Source of the DNA: Gammaproteobacteria bacterium | GTDB taxonomy: Bacteria > Pseudomonadota > Gammaproteobacteria > Thiotrichales > Thiotrichaceae | Direction: 5' to 3' | DNA length: 49,820 nucleotides | Assembly: GCA_018822845.1 (NCBI GenBank) | Contig: JAHJJD010000086.1 | Location: 1-49,820 of the forward strand | Position numbers and translations under genes: made by a program | The notes under the pieces: generated by a model | What the model was told of the DNA's origin: nothing | What the model saw: the letters and a program-made list of their open reading frames with translations, nothing else | Database searches by the model: none | Shown here: positions 21,375 through 31,229 of the stretch, one piece after another | Numbering within the stretch: position 1 is the stretch's first letter | Layout: each line of letters begins with the position of its first letter

Positions 21375-22232
21375 TTAGACCGCTGAAGCACCCGCAACAA
21401 TCTCGGAAATTTCCTGGGTGATTGCCGCCTGACGCGCCTTGTTGTAGATGAGCTTCAAATCATCAATCATGGTTCCGGCATTGTCGGAGGCGCTCTTCAT
21501 TGCGACCATCCGCGCTGCCATTTCACAAGCCACGTTTTCAACTGCGCCTTGGTAAATGAGTGATTCAATATAACGCTGCATCAACGCATCAATGACTTCT
21601 TTCGACTCAGGTTCGTAGAGATAGTCCCAATGGTGCTTGATTGAATCCGTTGCCGATGCCTCCAGCGGGATGAGCTGTGTCACCTGCGGTTTTTGCGTCA
21701 TGCTGTTAACGAATTCATTCTCGACCAGGAAAAGGCGATCAATCCGGCCTTCCTCGTAAGCATCCAGCATCACCTTGACCGTGCCGACCATATCCGCCAC
21801 TTTTGGGGCATCGCCCATGTGGGTTTTCTGGGCAACAATCCCGTAACGACGAAACGCTGCCGCAGCCTTGGCACCGAAGACGCAGATGTCGACTTCGACA
21901 CCTTCCTTCTTCCAGTCCGCCATGCTACGCAACGCCTGCTTGAACAAGTTGACGTTCAAACCACCACACAGACCCCGGTCAGAGGACATGATGATGTAGC
22001 CAACCCGTTTCACGGTTTCGCGTGTCTGGGTATAAGGGTGTTTATACTCAAGATGACCATGCGCCACGTGGCCTACCACCTGGCGCATTTTTTCAGCGTA
22101 TGGACGGCTGGCTTTCATCCGGTCTTGCGCACGGCGCATTTTGGATGCAGCAACCATTTCCATCGCTTTCGTGATCTTCTTGGTATTGCCGATACTCTTG
22201 ATCTGGCTCAGTATTTCTTTACCACCTGCCAT
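21375..22232 (-). CDS. atpG: ATP synthase F1 gamma subunit
   Basis: The 285-residue central-stalk subunit starts [36 protein letters not shown]-like, the conserved N-terminal coiled-coil helix, and ends with [19 protein letters not shown], the matching C-terminal helix. The middle segment includes [10 protein letters not shown]. It rotates within the alpha-beta hexamer. GGAGG precedes the start, and the gene lies 15 bases after atpA. Confidence 0.98.
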   Translation of the reverse strand: MAGGKEILSQIKSIGNTKKITKAMEMVAASKMRRAQDRMKASRPYAEKMRQVVGHVAHGHLEYKHPYTQTRETVKRVGYIIMSSDRGLCGGLNVNLFKQALRSMADWKKEGVEVDICVFGAKAAAAFRRYGIVAQKTHMGDAPKVADMVGTVKVMLDAYEEGRIDRLFLVENEFVNSMTQKPQVTQLIPLEASATDSIKHHWDYLYEPESKEVIDALMQRYIESLIYQGAVENVACEMAARMVAMKSASDNAGTMIDDLKLIYNKARQAAITQEISEIVAGASAV

Positions 22233-22247
22233 AGGATTAACCTCCCA

Positions 22248-23789
22248 TTACCAAGTGTGTTTCGACTTGAAAGTTTCCAGCGCGGTTTTCATCGCACCAG
22301 CAATCTCGTCGTTGAAATCACCTTTCTCGTTGATCTTGTCCAGCAGTTCCTTTTGTGAAGAACGCAGATAGCTCAGCATCGCTGCTTCAAAATCTACCAC
22401 TTTCTTCGCATCGACGTCATCGAGGAAACCCTCGTTGGCGGCATACAGGGAGAAAGCCATTTCTGCTACGGACAGCGGGGAGAATTGCGGCTGTTTCATC
22501 AGTTCAGTAACGCGTTGGCCACGATCCAATGACTTACGGGTACCTTCGTCAAGGTCAGAAGCGAACTGGGAGAATGCTGCCAATTCACGGTACTGAGCCA
22601 ATGCCAAACGTACACCGCCACCGAGTTTCTTGATGATCTTGGTTTGTGCAGCACCACCTACGCGGGATACTGACAGACCTGCGTTGATCGCAGGACGGAT
22701 GCCCGCGTTGAACAGGTCGCTTTCCAGGAAGATCTGACCGTCAGTGATCGAGATTACGTTGGTAGGAACGAAGGCAGAAACGTCACCACCCTGGGTTTCG
22801 ATGATCGGCAGCGCGGTCAATGAACCGGTTTGGCCTTTCACTTCACCTTTGGTGAATTCTTCAACGTATTCTTTATTTACGCGAGCCGCACGTTCCAGCA
22901 AACGGGAGTGCAGGTAGAAAACGTCGCCCGGATATGCTTCACGACCCGGTGGGCGGCGTAGCAACAGGGAAACCTGACGGTAAGCCCAAGCTTGCTTGGT
23001 CAAATCGTCGTATACGATCAAAGCGTCTTCGCCACGGTCACGGTAGTATTCACCCATGGTGCAACCCGCATAAGGTGCGAGGTATTGCATGGAAGCCGGG
23101 TCAGCCGCAGTTGCCGCCACGATGGTGGTGTATTCCAGTGCGCCGTACTCTTCGAGCTTGCGTACTACGTTGGCAACGGAAGATGCTTTTTGACCAACCG
23201 CGACGTAAACGCATTTCACGTTTTTGCCTTTCTGGTTGATGATGGCATCGACTGCTACCGCTGTTTTACCGGTTTGGCGGTCGCCGATGATCAGTTCGCG
23301 CTGACCACGACCGATTGGCACCATCGCATCCAGTGCTTTCACACCGGTTTGCAGCGGCTGGTCAACCGATTTACGTTCGATAACGCCCGGAGCCACACGC
23401 TCAATCGGGTCGAAACCGTCGTTATCAACTGGACCTTTACCGTCAATCGGGTTGCCCAGTGCGTCAACGACGCGACCCAGCAGACCACGACCGACTGGAA
23501 CTTCCAGGATGCGGCCAGTACATTTTACGGTGTCGCCTTCAGTGATACCTTTGTAATCACCAAGGACAACCGCACCGACGGAGTCACGTTCCAGGTTCAA
23601 AGCCAGACCGTAAGAACCGTTGGAGAATTCGATCATCTCGCCGGACATTACATCGCCAAGCCCGTGAAGGCGGACGATACCATCCGTTACGGAGACAACC
23701 GTACCCTCAGTGCGAGCTTCAGCGCCGGACTCGAAGCTGCTGATGCGCTTCTTGATCAGGTCACTGATTTCAGTTGGGTTAAGTTGCAT
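22248..23789 (-). CDS. atpA: ATP synthase F1 alpha subunit
   Basis: The 513-residue non-catalytic nucleotide-binding subunit has Walker [16 protein letters not shown] and the arginine-finger region [20 protein letters not shown]. The N-terminal [20 protein letters not shown] is typical of the family. The reading frame is complete and of normal length. It begins 28 bases after atpH with GAGGAATA as its ribosome binding site. Confidence 0.98.
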   Translation of the reverse strand: MQLNPTEISDLIKKRISSFESGAEARTEGTVVSVTDGIVRLHGLGDVMSGEMIEFSNGSYGLALNLERDSVGAVVLGDYKGITEGDTVKCTGRILEVPVGRGLLGRVVDALGNPIDGKGPVDNDGFDPIERVAPGVIERKSVDQPLQTGVKALDAMVPIGRGQRELIIGDRQTGKTAVAVDAIINQKGKNVKCVYVAVGQKASSVANVVRKLEEYGALEYTTIVAATAADPASMQYLAPYAGCTMGEYYRDRGEDALIVYDDLTKQAWAYRQVSLLLRRPPGREAYPGDVFYLHSRLLERAARVNKEYVEEFTKGEVKGQTGSLTALPIIETQGGDVSAFVPTNVISITDGQIFLESDLFNAGIRPAINAGLSVSRVGGAAQTKIIKKLGGGVRLALAQYRELAAFSQFASDLDEGTRKSLDRGQRVTELMKQPQFSPLSVAEMAFSLYAANEGFLDDVDAKKVVDFEAAMLSYLRSSQKELLDKINEKGDFNDEIAGAMKTALETFKSKHTW

Positions 23790-23817
23790 ATGCTATTCCT
23801 CAATATATCGGCTGGGC

Positions 23818-24354
23818 TTAACGCGCCAACGCCGCCTTCATATCTTTCAGCCTGCTCTGGATTGAGCCGTCAATCACCAAGTCACCCGCGCGGACAATTG
23901 CGCCACCCATCAGGGCAGGGTCAACTTTGGTAACGAGTTTGATCTCACGTCCCAAGCGTTTTTGGAGTGCCGCAGCAATGGTCTGCTGCTGGTCATCGCT
24001 CATTTCATGCGCAGAAATGATTTCCGCTTCAATCGCGCCTTCCGCTTCCGCCTTCATTTGTTCGAAGATGGTAGCCATTTCAGGCAACAATGCGAAACGG
24101 TCATTCTCTGCCAGCGCCTTGAGCAGATTGCGGCCTTGGTCGTCGAGTGCATCACCTGCAATCTCGGCGAATACGTCCGCTTTCTGTTCTTTGGTCATGC
24201 GAGGATGAGCCAACAAGGCAGATGAACCGTCAGCCGCGACCACCGCAGACATGGCTGCCAGTTGGGCAGACCATTCGGTCAGCTTCCCGGCTTCCTGCGC
24301 CATCTCAAACACCGCGCGGGCGTAAGGACGGGCAGCGGTTGTCAAATCAGACAT
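23818..24354 (-). CDS. atpH: ATP synthase F1 delta subunit
   Basis: The 178-residue stator subunit connects the alpha subunits to the peripheral stalk b dimer. The N-terminal TTAARPYARAVFEMAQEAG and the C-terminal KVDPALMGGAIVRAGDLVIDGS are hallmarks of the OSCP/delta family. It starts 10 bases after the atpF stop with a GAGGAA site. Confidence 0.97.
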   Translation of the reverse strand: MSDLTTAARPYARAVFEMAQEAGKLTEWSAQLAAMSAVVAADGSSALLAHPRMTKEQKADVFAEIAGDALDDQGRNLLKALAENDRFALLPEMATIFEQMKAEAEGAIEAEIISAHEMSDDQQQTIAAALQKRLGREIKLVTKVDPALMGGAIVRAGDLVIDGSIQSRLKDMKAALAR

Positions 24355-24364
24355 GGTTCATTCC

Positions 24365-24835
24365 TCAGATTTGCGCGGCCAGTTCATCCAATGCTTTCGC
24401 GTGAGCAGCTGCATCGATTTCCTTGCCAAGAATTTTTTCAGCACCGGAAATAGCCAGTGACGCAACCTGCTTGCGCAGGGATTCGCGGGCACGGGATACT
24501 TCCTGCTCGATATCCGCCAGGGCAGACGCTTTGACGCGGCTCTGTTCTTCCACGGCGGCATTCTTGGCTTCGTCGACGATTTCAGACGCACGCTTTTGCG
24601 CTTGTGCGACGATTTCGGCAGCTTCGGCTTTAGCCTTTTTCAGTTCGTCCAGTGCTTTATGACGAGCCAACTCTTCTTCGTGCTTGCCTTTTTCGGCAGC
24701 GGCCAGACCATCGGCGATACGCGCCTTGCGGTCTTCCAGCACTTTCAGCATCGGCTCCCACAGCACGCCCTTGACAAACCAGATCAGAACTGTAAAGACC
24801 AGCATCTGACCTATCAGGGTTGCAGTTACGTTCAT
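24365..24835 (-). CDS. atpF: ATP synthase Fo b subunit
   Basis: The 156-residue peripheral-stalk protein has one N-terminal membrane helix ([20 protein letters not shown]) followed by a long charged Ala/Glu/Lys-rich coiled coil, exactly the layout of bacterial b subunits. It dimerises and holds F1 stationary. The start follows CGGAGG; it lies 50 bases after atpE. Confidence 0.97.
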   Translation of the reverse strand: MNVTATLIGQMLVFTVLIWFVKGVLWEPMLKVLEDRKARIADGLAAAEKGKHEEELARHKALDELKKAKAEAAEIVAQAQKRASEIVDEAKNAAVEEQSRVKASALADIEQEVSRARESLRKQVASLAISGAEKILGKEIDAAAHAKALDELAAQI

Positions 24836-24885
24836 GGGTCTAACCTCCGAATGTTCGTTACAGATTCAACAACAAATCGGATGGA

Positions 24886-25170
24886 TTAGCCGCCAATTGC
24901 AGTTTTAGCAGCGCCGATGAACGGGTTAGCAAAGATGAACCACATGGAAATACCCAGAACGATCATTGGGAATGCTTCCATCAGACCGCCAGTGAACAGC
25001 ATTTGACCAGTCAGTTGCGCACGCATTTCAGGTTGGCGGGCGATACCCTCGATAAATTTGGAACAGATCATACCCCAGCCCAGTGCGGAACCCAGACCAG
25101 CAGCCGCCAGGATAATGCCAACGCCTACAGCAGTGTAGGAATAGATCATTGCAACAAGTTGTGCATCCAT
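24886..25170 (-). CDS. atpE: ATP synthase Fo c subunit (rotor ring)
   Basis: The 94-residue hairpin of two membrane helices forms the rotor ring. The polar loop ARQPE is conserved, and the ion-binding carboxylate is the Glu in TGGLMEAFPMIV. The residue after it is Ala rather than Ser/Thr and no partner Gln is obvious, so the ring is probably proton-coupled rather than sodium-coupled. It lies 51 bases after atpB. Confidence 0.97.
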   Translation of the reverse strand: MDAQLVAMIYSYTAVGVGIILAAAGLGSALGWGMICSKFIEGIARQPEMRAQLTGQMLFTGGLMEAFPMIVLGISMWFIFANPFIGAAKTAIGG

Positions 25171-25221
25171 CGTTAAGTCTCCAAAGAAAAGTTAAAAATC
25201 AAAAAGTAAAAACAGAAAATC

Positions 25222-26079
<858 letters not shown>

Positions 26080-26121
26080 TCACCCCGTATTACAAAGTTA
26101 AAAAATTCTTCCATGCTGGAA

Positions 26122-26472
26122 TCACCCGACCTGACGGGTTCCCATCAGCATGTAGGCCAGTTGCGCGACCATAAATGTCCCCAAGAGAGGAACCGGCATC
26201 AACTCCAGATAGCCGAGACCAAACCCTAACGCAACCAACACAAATACAAATCTTTGTACAACGCCGAAGTAAAGCGCATTCACGCTCTGCTGCGGACTCA
26301 TTTTCGCCATCTCCCCCGCCTGTGCTACGCGCCGGGAAAGCAGTATGGTATTCGCGAGTGCTATGGCACCACCGTAAAGCGCAGGCAGCAATGCTGATTC
26401 ACCCTGATAAGACCATGACACTGCCACACCAGCCAGCATCAGGATGAATTGAATAATAAGAATACGTCGCAT
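26122..26472 (-). CDS. atpI: ATP synthase assembly protein AtpI
   Basis: The 116-residue protein has four hydrophobic segments and the SYQGESALLPALYGGAIALAN region typical of AtpI, which helps assemble the c-ring or supports ion supply. It is the first gene of the operon, starting about 48 bases from the predicted transcription start, with GAGGAG as its ribosome binding site. Confidence 0.92.
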   Translation of the reverse strand: MRRILIIQFILMLAGVAVSWSYQGESALLPALYGGAIALANTILLSRRVAQAGEMAKMSPQQSVNALYFGVVQRFVFVLVALGFGLGYLELMPVPLLGTFMVAQLAYMLMGTRQVG

Positions 26473-26526
26473 TTGCTCCTCATGGAGAAGGCCAAACTAT
26501 ACCTCTCCCGCCTGAAATCCTGAGCG

Positions 26527-26555
26527 AGTATAAATATATACTAATATACGGTCAA
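26527..26555 (-). promoter_or_regulatory. Strong sigma-70-type promoter of the atp operon
   Basis: On the minus strand TTGACC (26550-26555) is followed after exactly 17 bases by TATACT (26527-26532). Both hexamers match the housekeeping consensus in at least five positions and the spacer is AT-rich. This gives a leader of about 45-50 bases before atpI. Confidence 0.8.
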
Positions 26556-26681
26556 CCGCTGTGGACAACCCTTACCCATCCGGAAACAGGGACGGATTAT
26601 ATATCCCTTTTGGTATATCCCGCCACAACTAAATGCCCGATATGTTGTCGATAAATCTGAAGAAAGAGAGGACTTTATCCC

Positions 26682-26696
26682 GAGGAGGCGAATTTG
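26682..26696 (+). promoter_or_regulatory. Ribosome binding site that fixes a TTG start
   Basis: GAGGAGG at 26682-26688 is a near-perfect Shine-Dalgarno sequence 5 bases before TTG at 26694-26696. No in-frame ATG lies near enough to encode the signal peptide, so this TTG is the likely initiation codon of the thioredoxin-like gene. Confidence 0.75.
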
Positions 26697-27191
26697 ACAC
26701 CACAACCACGCACGCTAACAGCAACCTTGCTGCTGTGGCTTTTGATGCTGACCACACAATTTCCTGCACTGGCTGAAGAGCAGATTATTGAAGAAGCAAG
26801 CGATTTCCAGTCGCTGCAACAGGAAATGCTGGACGAAAAGCTGCCCCTGCTACTGGCTTTTCGTGCCGACTACTGTGACTACTGTGCCCAGCTTGAACGG
26901 GAATATCTGGAACCGATGATCAAAAGTGGTGATTACGCCAAGCGGATATTGATCAGACGCTTCAGCATGGGCAAATCCGAAACCGTCACTGACTTCAATG
27001 GCGACAGGATTGATGCAGATGAATTCTCCCACCGGCACAAGGCGTCATTGACACCCACACTGGTATTCCTGAATGCACAAGGGGAAGAAGTTGCAGAACG
27101 CCTGCTGGGCTACAACAGCCCTGACTTTTACGGCGCATATCTGGAAAATGCCATTGATGCCGCTTACAAGGCAGTCAACAACGAAAAATAG
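26694..27191 (+). CDS. Periplasmic thioredoxin-fold protein
   Basis: The 165-residue product has a signal peptide (about residues 1-27, ending near FPALAEE), then a thioredoxin fold with an active-site-like CDYC motif (DYCDYCAQLE) and the cis-proline region SLTPTLVFLNAQGEEV. This resembles DsbC/SoxW-like periplasmic thioredoxins, which reduce or isomerise disulfides in exported proteins. The partner is unknown and the gene stands alone, divergent from the atp operon. Translation starts at a TTG behind a very strong ribosome binding site. The stop codon lies in a GC-rich hairpin. Confidence 0.85.
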   Translation: MTPQPRTLTATLLLWLLMLTTQFPALAEEQIIEEASDFQSLQQEMLDEKLPLLLAFRADYCDYCAQLEREYLEPMIKSGDYAKRILIRRFSMGKSETVTDFNGDRIDADEFSHRHKASLTPTLVFLNAQGEEVAERLLGYNSPDFYGAYLENAIDAAYKAVNNEK

Positions 27192-27212
27192 GGGCGCAGA
27201 TTCCGCGCCCCT
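27190..27212. terminator. GC-rich hairpin between convergent genes
   Basis: AGGGGCGC (27190-27197) pairs with GCGCCCCT (27205-27212) around a 7-base loop. It overlaps the last base pairs of the thioredoxin-like gene and lies 18 bases past the algR stop on the other strand, so it could end both messages. There is no clear T run, so it may need Rho or act as an RNA-stabilising hairpin. Confidence 0.5.
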
Positions 27213-27229
27213 CAAGAGAAGAAATGGAA

Positions 27230-27976
27230 TTAACGATTGCGGACGAAGCGACGCACTTCCGCCAGATGGCGGCGGCTGACTTCCAGTTGATCCTTGACGT
27301 TATCCAGCACGACCTGGGTGCGGCCAATGGAGGACTTGGAAAGGCCGGAAATTGCACTTTTGGATACCAGCGCATTGCGATGAATACGGATGAAGCGATC
27401 CGCCAGATCCGTTTCCAGTGATTTCAGCGACTCTTCGATAATGACCTCGCCCTTCTTGTGGCGCACCGTTACATACTTCTGGTCGGCCTGGAAGTAAACG
27501 ACCTCTTCAATTGGAATCAACTCAAGGTTCCCCCGCATACGCGCACAGATGTGCTTGCGCGCAGCAAGATTGCGACTGTCCCGACCCTCCAGCGCTTCCA
27601 TACGTTGCGCGCGGTTCAGTGAGCGGGCTTGTTCCAGACTTTGTAATAATTGTTCTTGTCTAATCGGTTTCATAAGATACCCTGTTGCTTTTGTTGAAAA
27701 TGCTTCTAAAGCATATTCACCATACGCTGTGGTGAATATGACGGCTGGTGGGCTGTCCATGCCTGAAATGTGCCGGGCGGCTTCCAACCCATCCATGCCG
27801 GGCATGGAAATATCCATCAGCACAATGTCTGGCTGATAACGTTCCGTCATCAGCACTGCATCAATCCCGTTATCGGCTTCTGCACACACTCCGTAGTCGA
27901 TCTGGCTGGCCAATAAGCCCTTGATTCGTTCGCGGGCATATTCCTCATCATCAACGACCAGTATTTTTAATGTCAT
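27230..27976 (-). CDS. algR: LytTR-family response regulator AlgR
   Basis: The 248-residue protein has an N-terminal receiver domain with phospho-acceptor D55 (IVLMDISMPGMDG), acidic D9-D10-E11 and a conserved Lys in YLMKPI, then a C-terminal LytTR DNA-binding domain (about 145-245, LIPIEEVVYFQADQKYVTV). It is the partner of the kinase immediately upstream, as AlgR is of AlgZ/FimS in Pseudomonas, where the pair controls type IV pili and alginate. The start at 27976 gives MTLKILVVDDE and has an AAGGAG site; a longer frame to 28027 would add an unlikely extension inside the kinase gene. Confidence 0.92.
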   Translation of the reverse strand: MTLKILVVDDEEYARERIKGLLASQIDYGVCAEADNGIDAVLMTERYQPDIVLMDISMPGMDGLEAARHISGMDSPPAVIFTTAYGEYALEAFSTKATGYLMKPIRQEQLLQSLEQARSLNRAQRMEALEGRDSRNLAARKHICARMRGNLELIPIEEVVYFQADQKYVTVRHKKGEVIIEESLKSLETDLADRFIRIHRNALVSKSAISGLSKSSIGRTQVVLDNVKDQLEVSRRHLAEVRRFVRNR

Positions 27977-27983
27977 AGTTCTT

Positions 27984-29030
27984 CTACTCCTTGGGGATGG
28001 AAAATGAGACCCGGTATTGCTGGACACTCTTCTGGATCTTCAAGTTAGCCCGGTCACCATAAGCCAGCTTTAGTCGACTGATCATGTTTTCCTGGGCAAT
28101 ATGGTTTCCCTTTGTGTGGGTACTAACACCCGAAGGGGGCACGGGATTGGTAACCGCCACATCCAGGCGATTACCAGCGTCATACAGACTGACTGTCAAT
28201 AAGCCCCCGTCCTGACGCGGCTGAATTCCATGATAAACGGCGTTTTCAACCAATGGCTGCAAGATAAAAGGTGGGACTTCCAGATCAAGCGGCAGGCTGT
28301 TCTGGTCCATATCCAGATTCATAGTCAACCGCCGTTCCCCCAGCCGCAAGCCTTCCATGCGCAAATAAGCCAGCGTCAGATCCAGCTCTTCCTTCAATGG
28401 AATGCGTGAGCGCTTGTCCAGTGTCAAACGCATGATGTCGGACAAATCCAGCAGGGCCTCCTCAGCCCTGTCCGGTTTTATATGCACAAGATGCGCGATG
28501 GTATTCAAGCTGTTGAACAGGAAATGCGGGCGCATACGCGCAGACAGAGCGTCATATTTGGCGGCAGAATCAGCCTCTATCGTCTCTTCCCACTGACTAT
28601 GGATATAGAAGTAGCGCAATAGCACCAGCACAATGACCAGACTGATCACCAGATTCTTGAAAATAAACAGGCCACTGACCAAAGTCTTGTCTTCGGGGTC
28701 ATGTATCTGACCGGAAACCAGCAGGCCGAGCACGGAAGCCAGCAGTGTAAAACCAGCAATCGTCACCAGAACAATGATCGAAGCCTTCAGAACACTTGGC
28801 TTTCGCACAAACCGGCTGATGAAACACAGGGTAAAAATGGACGCCAGTGCCACCCACTGCACAAACAGCGAATGCAGGCCAAGATTGACAAAAAAGTCAC
28901 GCAGATCGGTAGCAACCGCCAATGCCAGCACAATCGCCAGAAACTCGGCAGCCAGCACAGCGCGCAACAACGCCTGCGGCACACAGAGGTTCGGCAGATA
29001 GCTTAAAGTTTTCCCATTGAATGCTGACAT
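27984..29030 (-). CDS. algZ: LytS-type sensor histidine kinase AlgZ/FimS
   Basis: The 348-residue protein has six hydrophobic segments in residues 15-145, then the His_kinase domain of the LytS/AlgZ class with the phospho-accepting His in ARMRPHFLFNSLN, and an ATPase domain with VPPFILQPLVENAVYHG. The N-box and glycine-rich loop are present but short, as in this class. Seven bases separate it from algR. Its head-to-head position with argH is the same as in Pseudomonas, supporting orthology rather than a generic LytS pair. Confidence 0.92.
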   Translation of the reverse strand: MSAFNGKTLSYLPNLCVPQALLRAVLAAEFLAIVLALAVATDLRDFFVNLGLHSLFVQWVALASIFTLCFISRFVRKPSVLKASIIVLVTIAGFTLLASVLGLLVSGQIHDPEDKTLVSGLFIFKNLVISLVIVLVLLRYFYIHSQWEETIEADSAAKYDALSARMRPHFLFNSLNTIAHLVHIKPDRAEEALLDLSDIMRLTLDKRSRIPLKEELDLTLAYLRMEGLRLGERRLTMNLDMDQNSLPLDLEVPPFILQPLVENAVYHGIQPRQDGGLLTVSLYDAGNRLDVAVTNPVPPSGVSTHTKGNHIAQENMISRLKLAYGDRANLKIQKSVQQYRVSFSIPKE

Positions 29031-29112
29031 CTTTTGCTCTCATCAGAGCCAAATCACAGCAGATACTGCAACATGGAACCTGATCCGTTTATAATTTTAT
29101 TATTTATCTACT

Positions 29113-29146
29113 AGCCTGTCTGGCAGGCTGAGCAATTATGTATACT
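29113..29146 (+). promoter_or_regulatory. Possible argH promoter with adjacent inverted repeat
   Basis: TATACT at 29141-29146, preceded by TATG, is an extended -10-like element. A 6-bp inverted repeat, AGCCTG and CAGGCT around TCTGG (29113-29129), occupies the -35 region and could be an operator. No good -35 hexamer is visible, so this is tentative. Confidence 0.35.
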
Positions 29147-29261
29147 ACCCACAACTGATGTTGCTTCGATACCACTTGCAGGTTGCATTTTTAATTCTTC
29201 CACAATGTGATAACGTCTGGCAACTTCTTTTAGCAACTTGATGAAAATTCAGCACTAACCC

Positions 29262-30662
29262 ATGAGCGAACAGCAGCAAGACACAGCCAGGGACAAGCCC
29301 TGGGGCGGACGTTTCAGTGAATCCACCGACGCTTTCGTCGAAGAATTCACTGCATCCATCAACTTTGACAAGCGCTTGTACAAGCACGACATCCAGGGAT
29401 CCCGTGCCCATGCCCGCATGTTGGGTAAGGCAGGCATATTAAACAACAACGAAGTTGAACAAATCCTTAGCGGATTGGATTCAATTGAAAAGTCTATCGA
29501 AAATGGCGATCTGGAATGGAAAGTGGCACTGGAAGACGTGCACATGAACATCGAAGCCCGGCTCACCGACCGCATCGGCATTGCAGGCAAAAAGCTGCAC
29601 ACAGGCCGTTCCCGTAACGACCAGGTTGCCACTGATGTACGCCTGTGGCTGCGCGAACAGGTCGATGGTGTCAGCCACGAATTGCGCCGCCTGCAACACG
29701 CCCTGGTGGATGTTGCCGAACGCGAAGCTGAAACCATCCTGCCCGGCTTCACTCATCTACAAGTTGCCCAGCCAATTACATTCGGCCATCACATGCTGGC
29801 CTGGTTTGAAATGCTGCAACGTGATTTCGAGCGCCTGCAAGACTGCCGCAAGCGCATTAACGTGATGCCACTGGGCGCAGCCGCCCTGGCCGGAACCACC
29901 TACCCCATCGACCGTGAATTCACGGCGGAACTGCTTGGCTTTGAACGCCCTGCGCGTAATTCACTGGATGCCGTCAGCGACCGTGATTTCGCCATCGAAT
30001 TCACCTCGACGGCATCCCTGATCATGATGCACCTGTCGCGCTTCTCGGAAGAACTGGTGCTGTGGACTTCCGCCCAATTCGACTTTATCCGCCTGCCTGA
30101 CCGTTTCTGCACCGGCTCATCCATCATGCCGCAAAAGAAAAACCCGGATGTACCGGAACTGGTGCGCGGCAAAAGTGGGCGCGTATTTGGCCACCTCGTT
30201 GCCCTGCTCACCCTGATGAAAGGCCAGCCACTGGCCTACAACAAGGATAATCAGGAAGACAAGGAACCACTGTTCGACACCGTGGACACGCTGCTGGGCA
30301 GTTTGCGTGCATTTGCCGACATGATGCCGCATGTCCAGCCCAAGCCGGACAAAATGCGCCGCGCCGCCATGCAGGGCTTCTCAACAGCCACCGACCTGGC
30401 CGATTATCTGGTGCGCAAGGGTTTACCGTTCCGCGACGCCCACGAAGTCGTCGGCAAGGCGGTTGCATTGGGTGTGGATACCGGACGCGACCTGAGTGAA
30501 ATGGAACTGGCGGAGCTTCAGGCGTTTTCCGACACCATTACAGACGATGTATTTGAAGTATTGGCACTGGAAGGCTCGGTGGCCGCCCGCAACCATCTGG
30601 GCGGCACAGCACCGGAACAGGTCAGGAAACAAGTGCAGATCGCACGGAAATTATTGGCCTGA
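29262..30662 (+). CDS. argH: Argininosuccinate lyase
   Basis: The 466-residue enzyme cleaves argininosuccinate to arginine and fumarate, the last step of arginine synthesis, in the cytoplasm. Family signatures include [17 protein letters not shown] and the catalytic-loop signature [16 protein letters not shown]. The length is normal and the frame intact. It is divergent from algZ and convergent with lspA. Confidence 0.97.
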   Translation: MSEQQQDTARDKPWGGRFSESTDAFVEEFTASINFDKRLYKHDIQGSRAHARMLGKAGILNNNEVEQILSGLDSIEKSIENGDLEWKVALEDVHMNIEARLTDRIGIAGKKLHTGRSRNDQVATDVRLWLREQVDGVSHELRRLQHALVDVAEREAETILPGFTHLQVAQPITFGHHMLAWFEMLQRDFERLQDCRKRINVMPLGAAALAGTTYPIDREFTAELLGFERPARNSLDAVSDRDFAIEFTSTASLIMMHLSRFSEELVLWTSAQFDFIRLPDRFCTGSSIMPQKKNPDVPELVRGKSGRVFGHLVALLTLMKGQPLAYNKDNQEDKEPLFDTVDTLLGSLRAFADMMPHVQPKPDKMRRAAMQGFSTATDLADYLVRKGLPFRDAHEVVGKAVALGVDTGRDLSEMELAELQAFSDTITDDVFEVLALEGSVAARNHLGGTAPEQVRKQVQIARKLLA

Positions 30663-30672
30663 CGGGTGGAAT

Positions 30673-30693
30673 GGGGCGTATGCAATACGCCCC
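30673..30693. repeat. Palindromic repeat between argH and lspA
   Basis: GGGGCGTAT and ATACGCCCC form a perfect 9-bp stem around GCA, flanked by CTACA. The GGGCGTATGCAATACGCCC core resembles a short dispersed palindrome found in many bacterial genomes, recalled from memory. Located between two convergent stop codons, it may also act as a bidirectional transcription barrier. Confidence 0.7.
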
Positions 30694-30701
30694 TACATCT
30701 G

Positions 30702-31229
30702 CTATTCCATCTGATCAGAATTGAACAGGCTCAGAAAAACCAGCAGCACGGCACCAATCGTAATCGCAATATCCGCCACATTGAAGGTGGCGAAGTGGCC
30801 ATTGTTTAACAACAGCGGCACATTAAAGTTCAAATAAAAATCAATAAAGTCAATTACCTTACCATACAATAAGCGATCAATCAGATTGCCGATAGCACCA
30901 CCAAGCACCAGCGCCAACCCGATAGCAGCCCAAACCTGTTCCTTCCGCAACTTGCGCAACCAGTTAATGATGAAAGCACTAACCACGATGGCCAGAGTCG
31001 CAAAAATCCAGCGCTGTACGCCCCCCATCCCGGCCAGGAAACTGAAGGCTGCCCCTTCGTTGTAAGCCAGCATCACGTTCAGATGCGGAAACACCGCAAC
31101 CGGATCATGCAGTTCCAGATTGGCTTCCGCCATCCACTTGGTTAACTGGTCGACAGCGACTACCACCGCCGACAACCACAACCAACCCAACATGCCCACA
31201 TCTGCGGACAGGGAACGGAAACTACGCAT
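30702..31229 (-). CDS. lspA: Lipoprotein signal peptidase (signal peptidase II)
   Basis: The 175-residue inner-membrane aspartyl protease removes signal peptides from prolipoproteins. The catalytic aspartates lie in [10 protein letters not shown] and FNVADIAI, and the conserved [11 protein letters not shown] appears as [12 protein letters not shown]. The start chosen, [11 protein letters not shown] at 31229, overlaps the ileS stop by 8 bases, in keeping with the usual ileS-lspA operon; a longer frame to 31376 lies wholly within ileS. Confidence 0.94.
   Translation of the reverse strand: MRSFRSLSADVGMLGWLWLSAVVVAVDQLTKWMAEANLELHDPVAVFPHLNVMLAYNEGAAFSFLAGMGGVQRWIFATLAIVVSAFIINWLRKLRKEQVWAAIGLALVLGGAIGNLIDRLLYGKVIDFIDFYLNFNVPLLLNNGHFATFNVADIAITIGAVLLVFLSLFNSDQME

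Noticed and set aside
22992-23933. 313-codon plus-strand open frame
   Set aside because: It is antisense to atpA and atpH, both of which are unmistakable genes, and has no recognisable motif.
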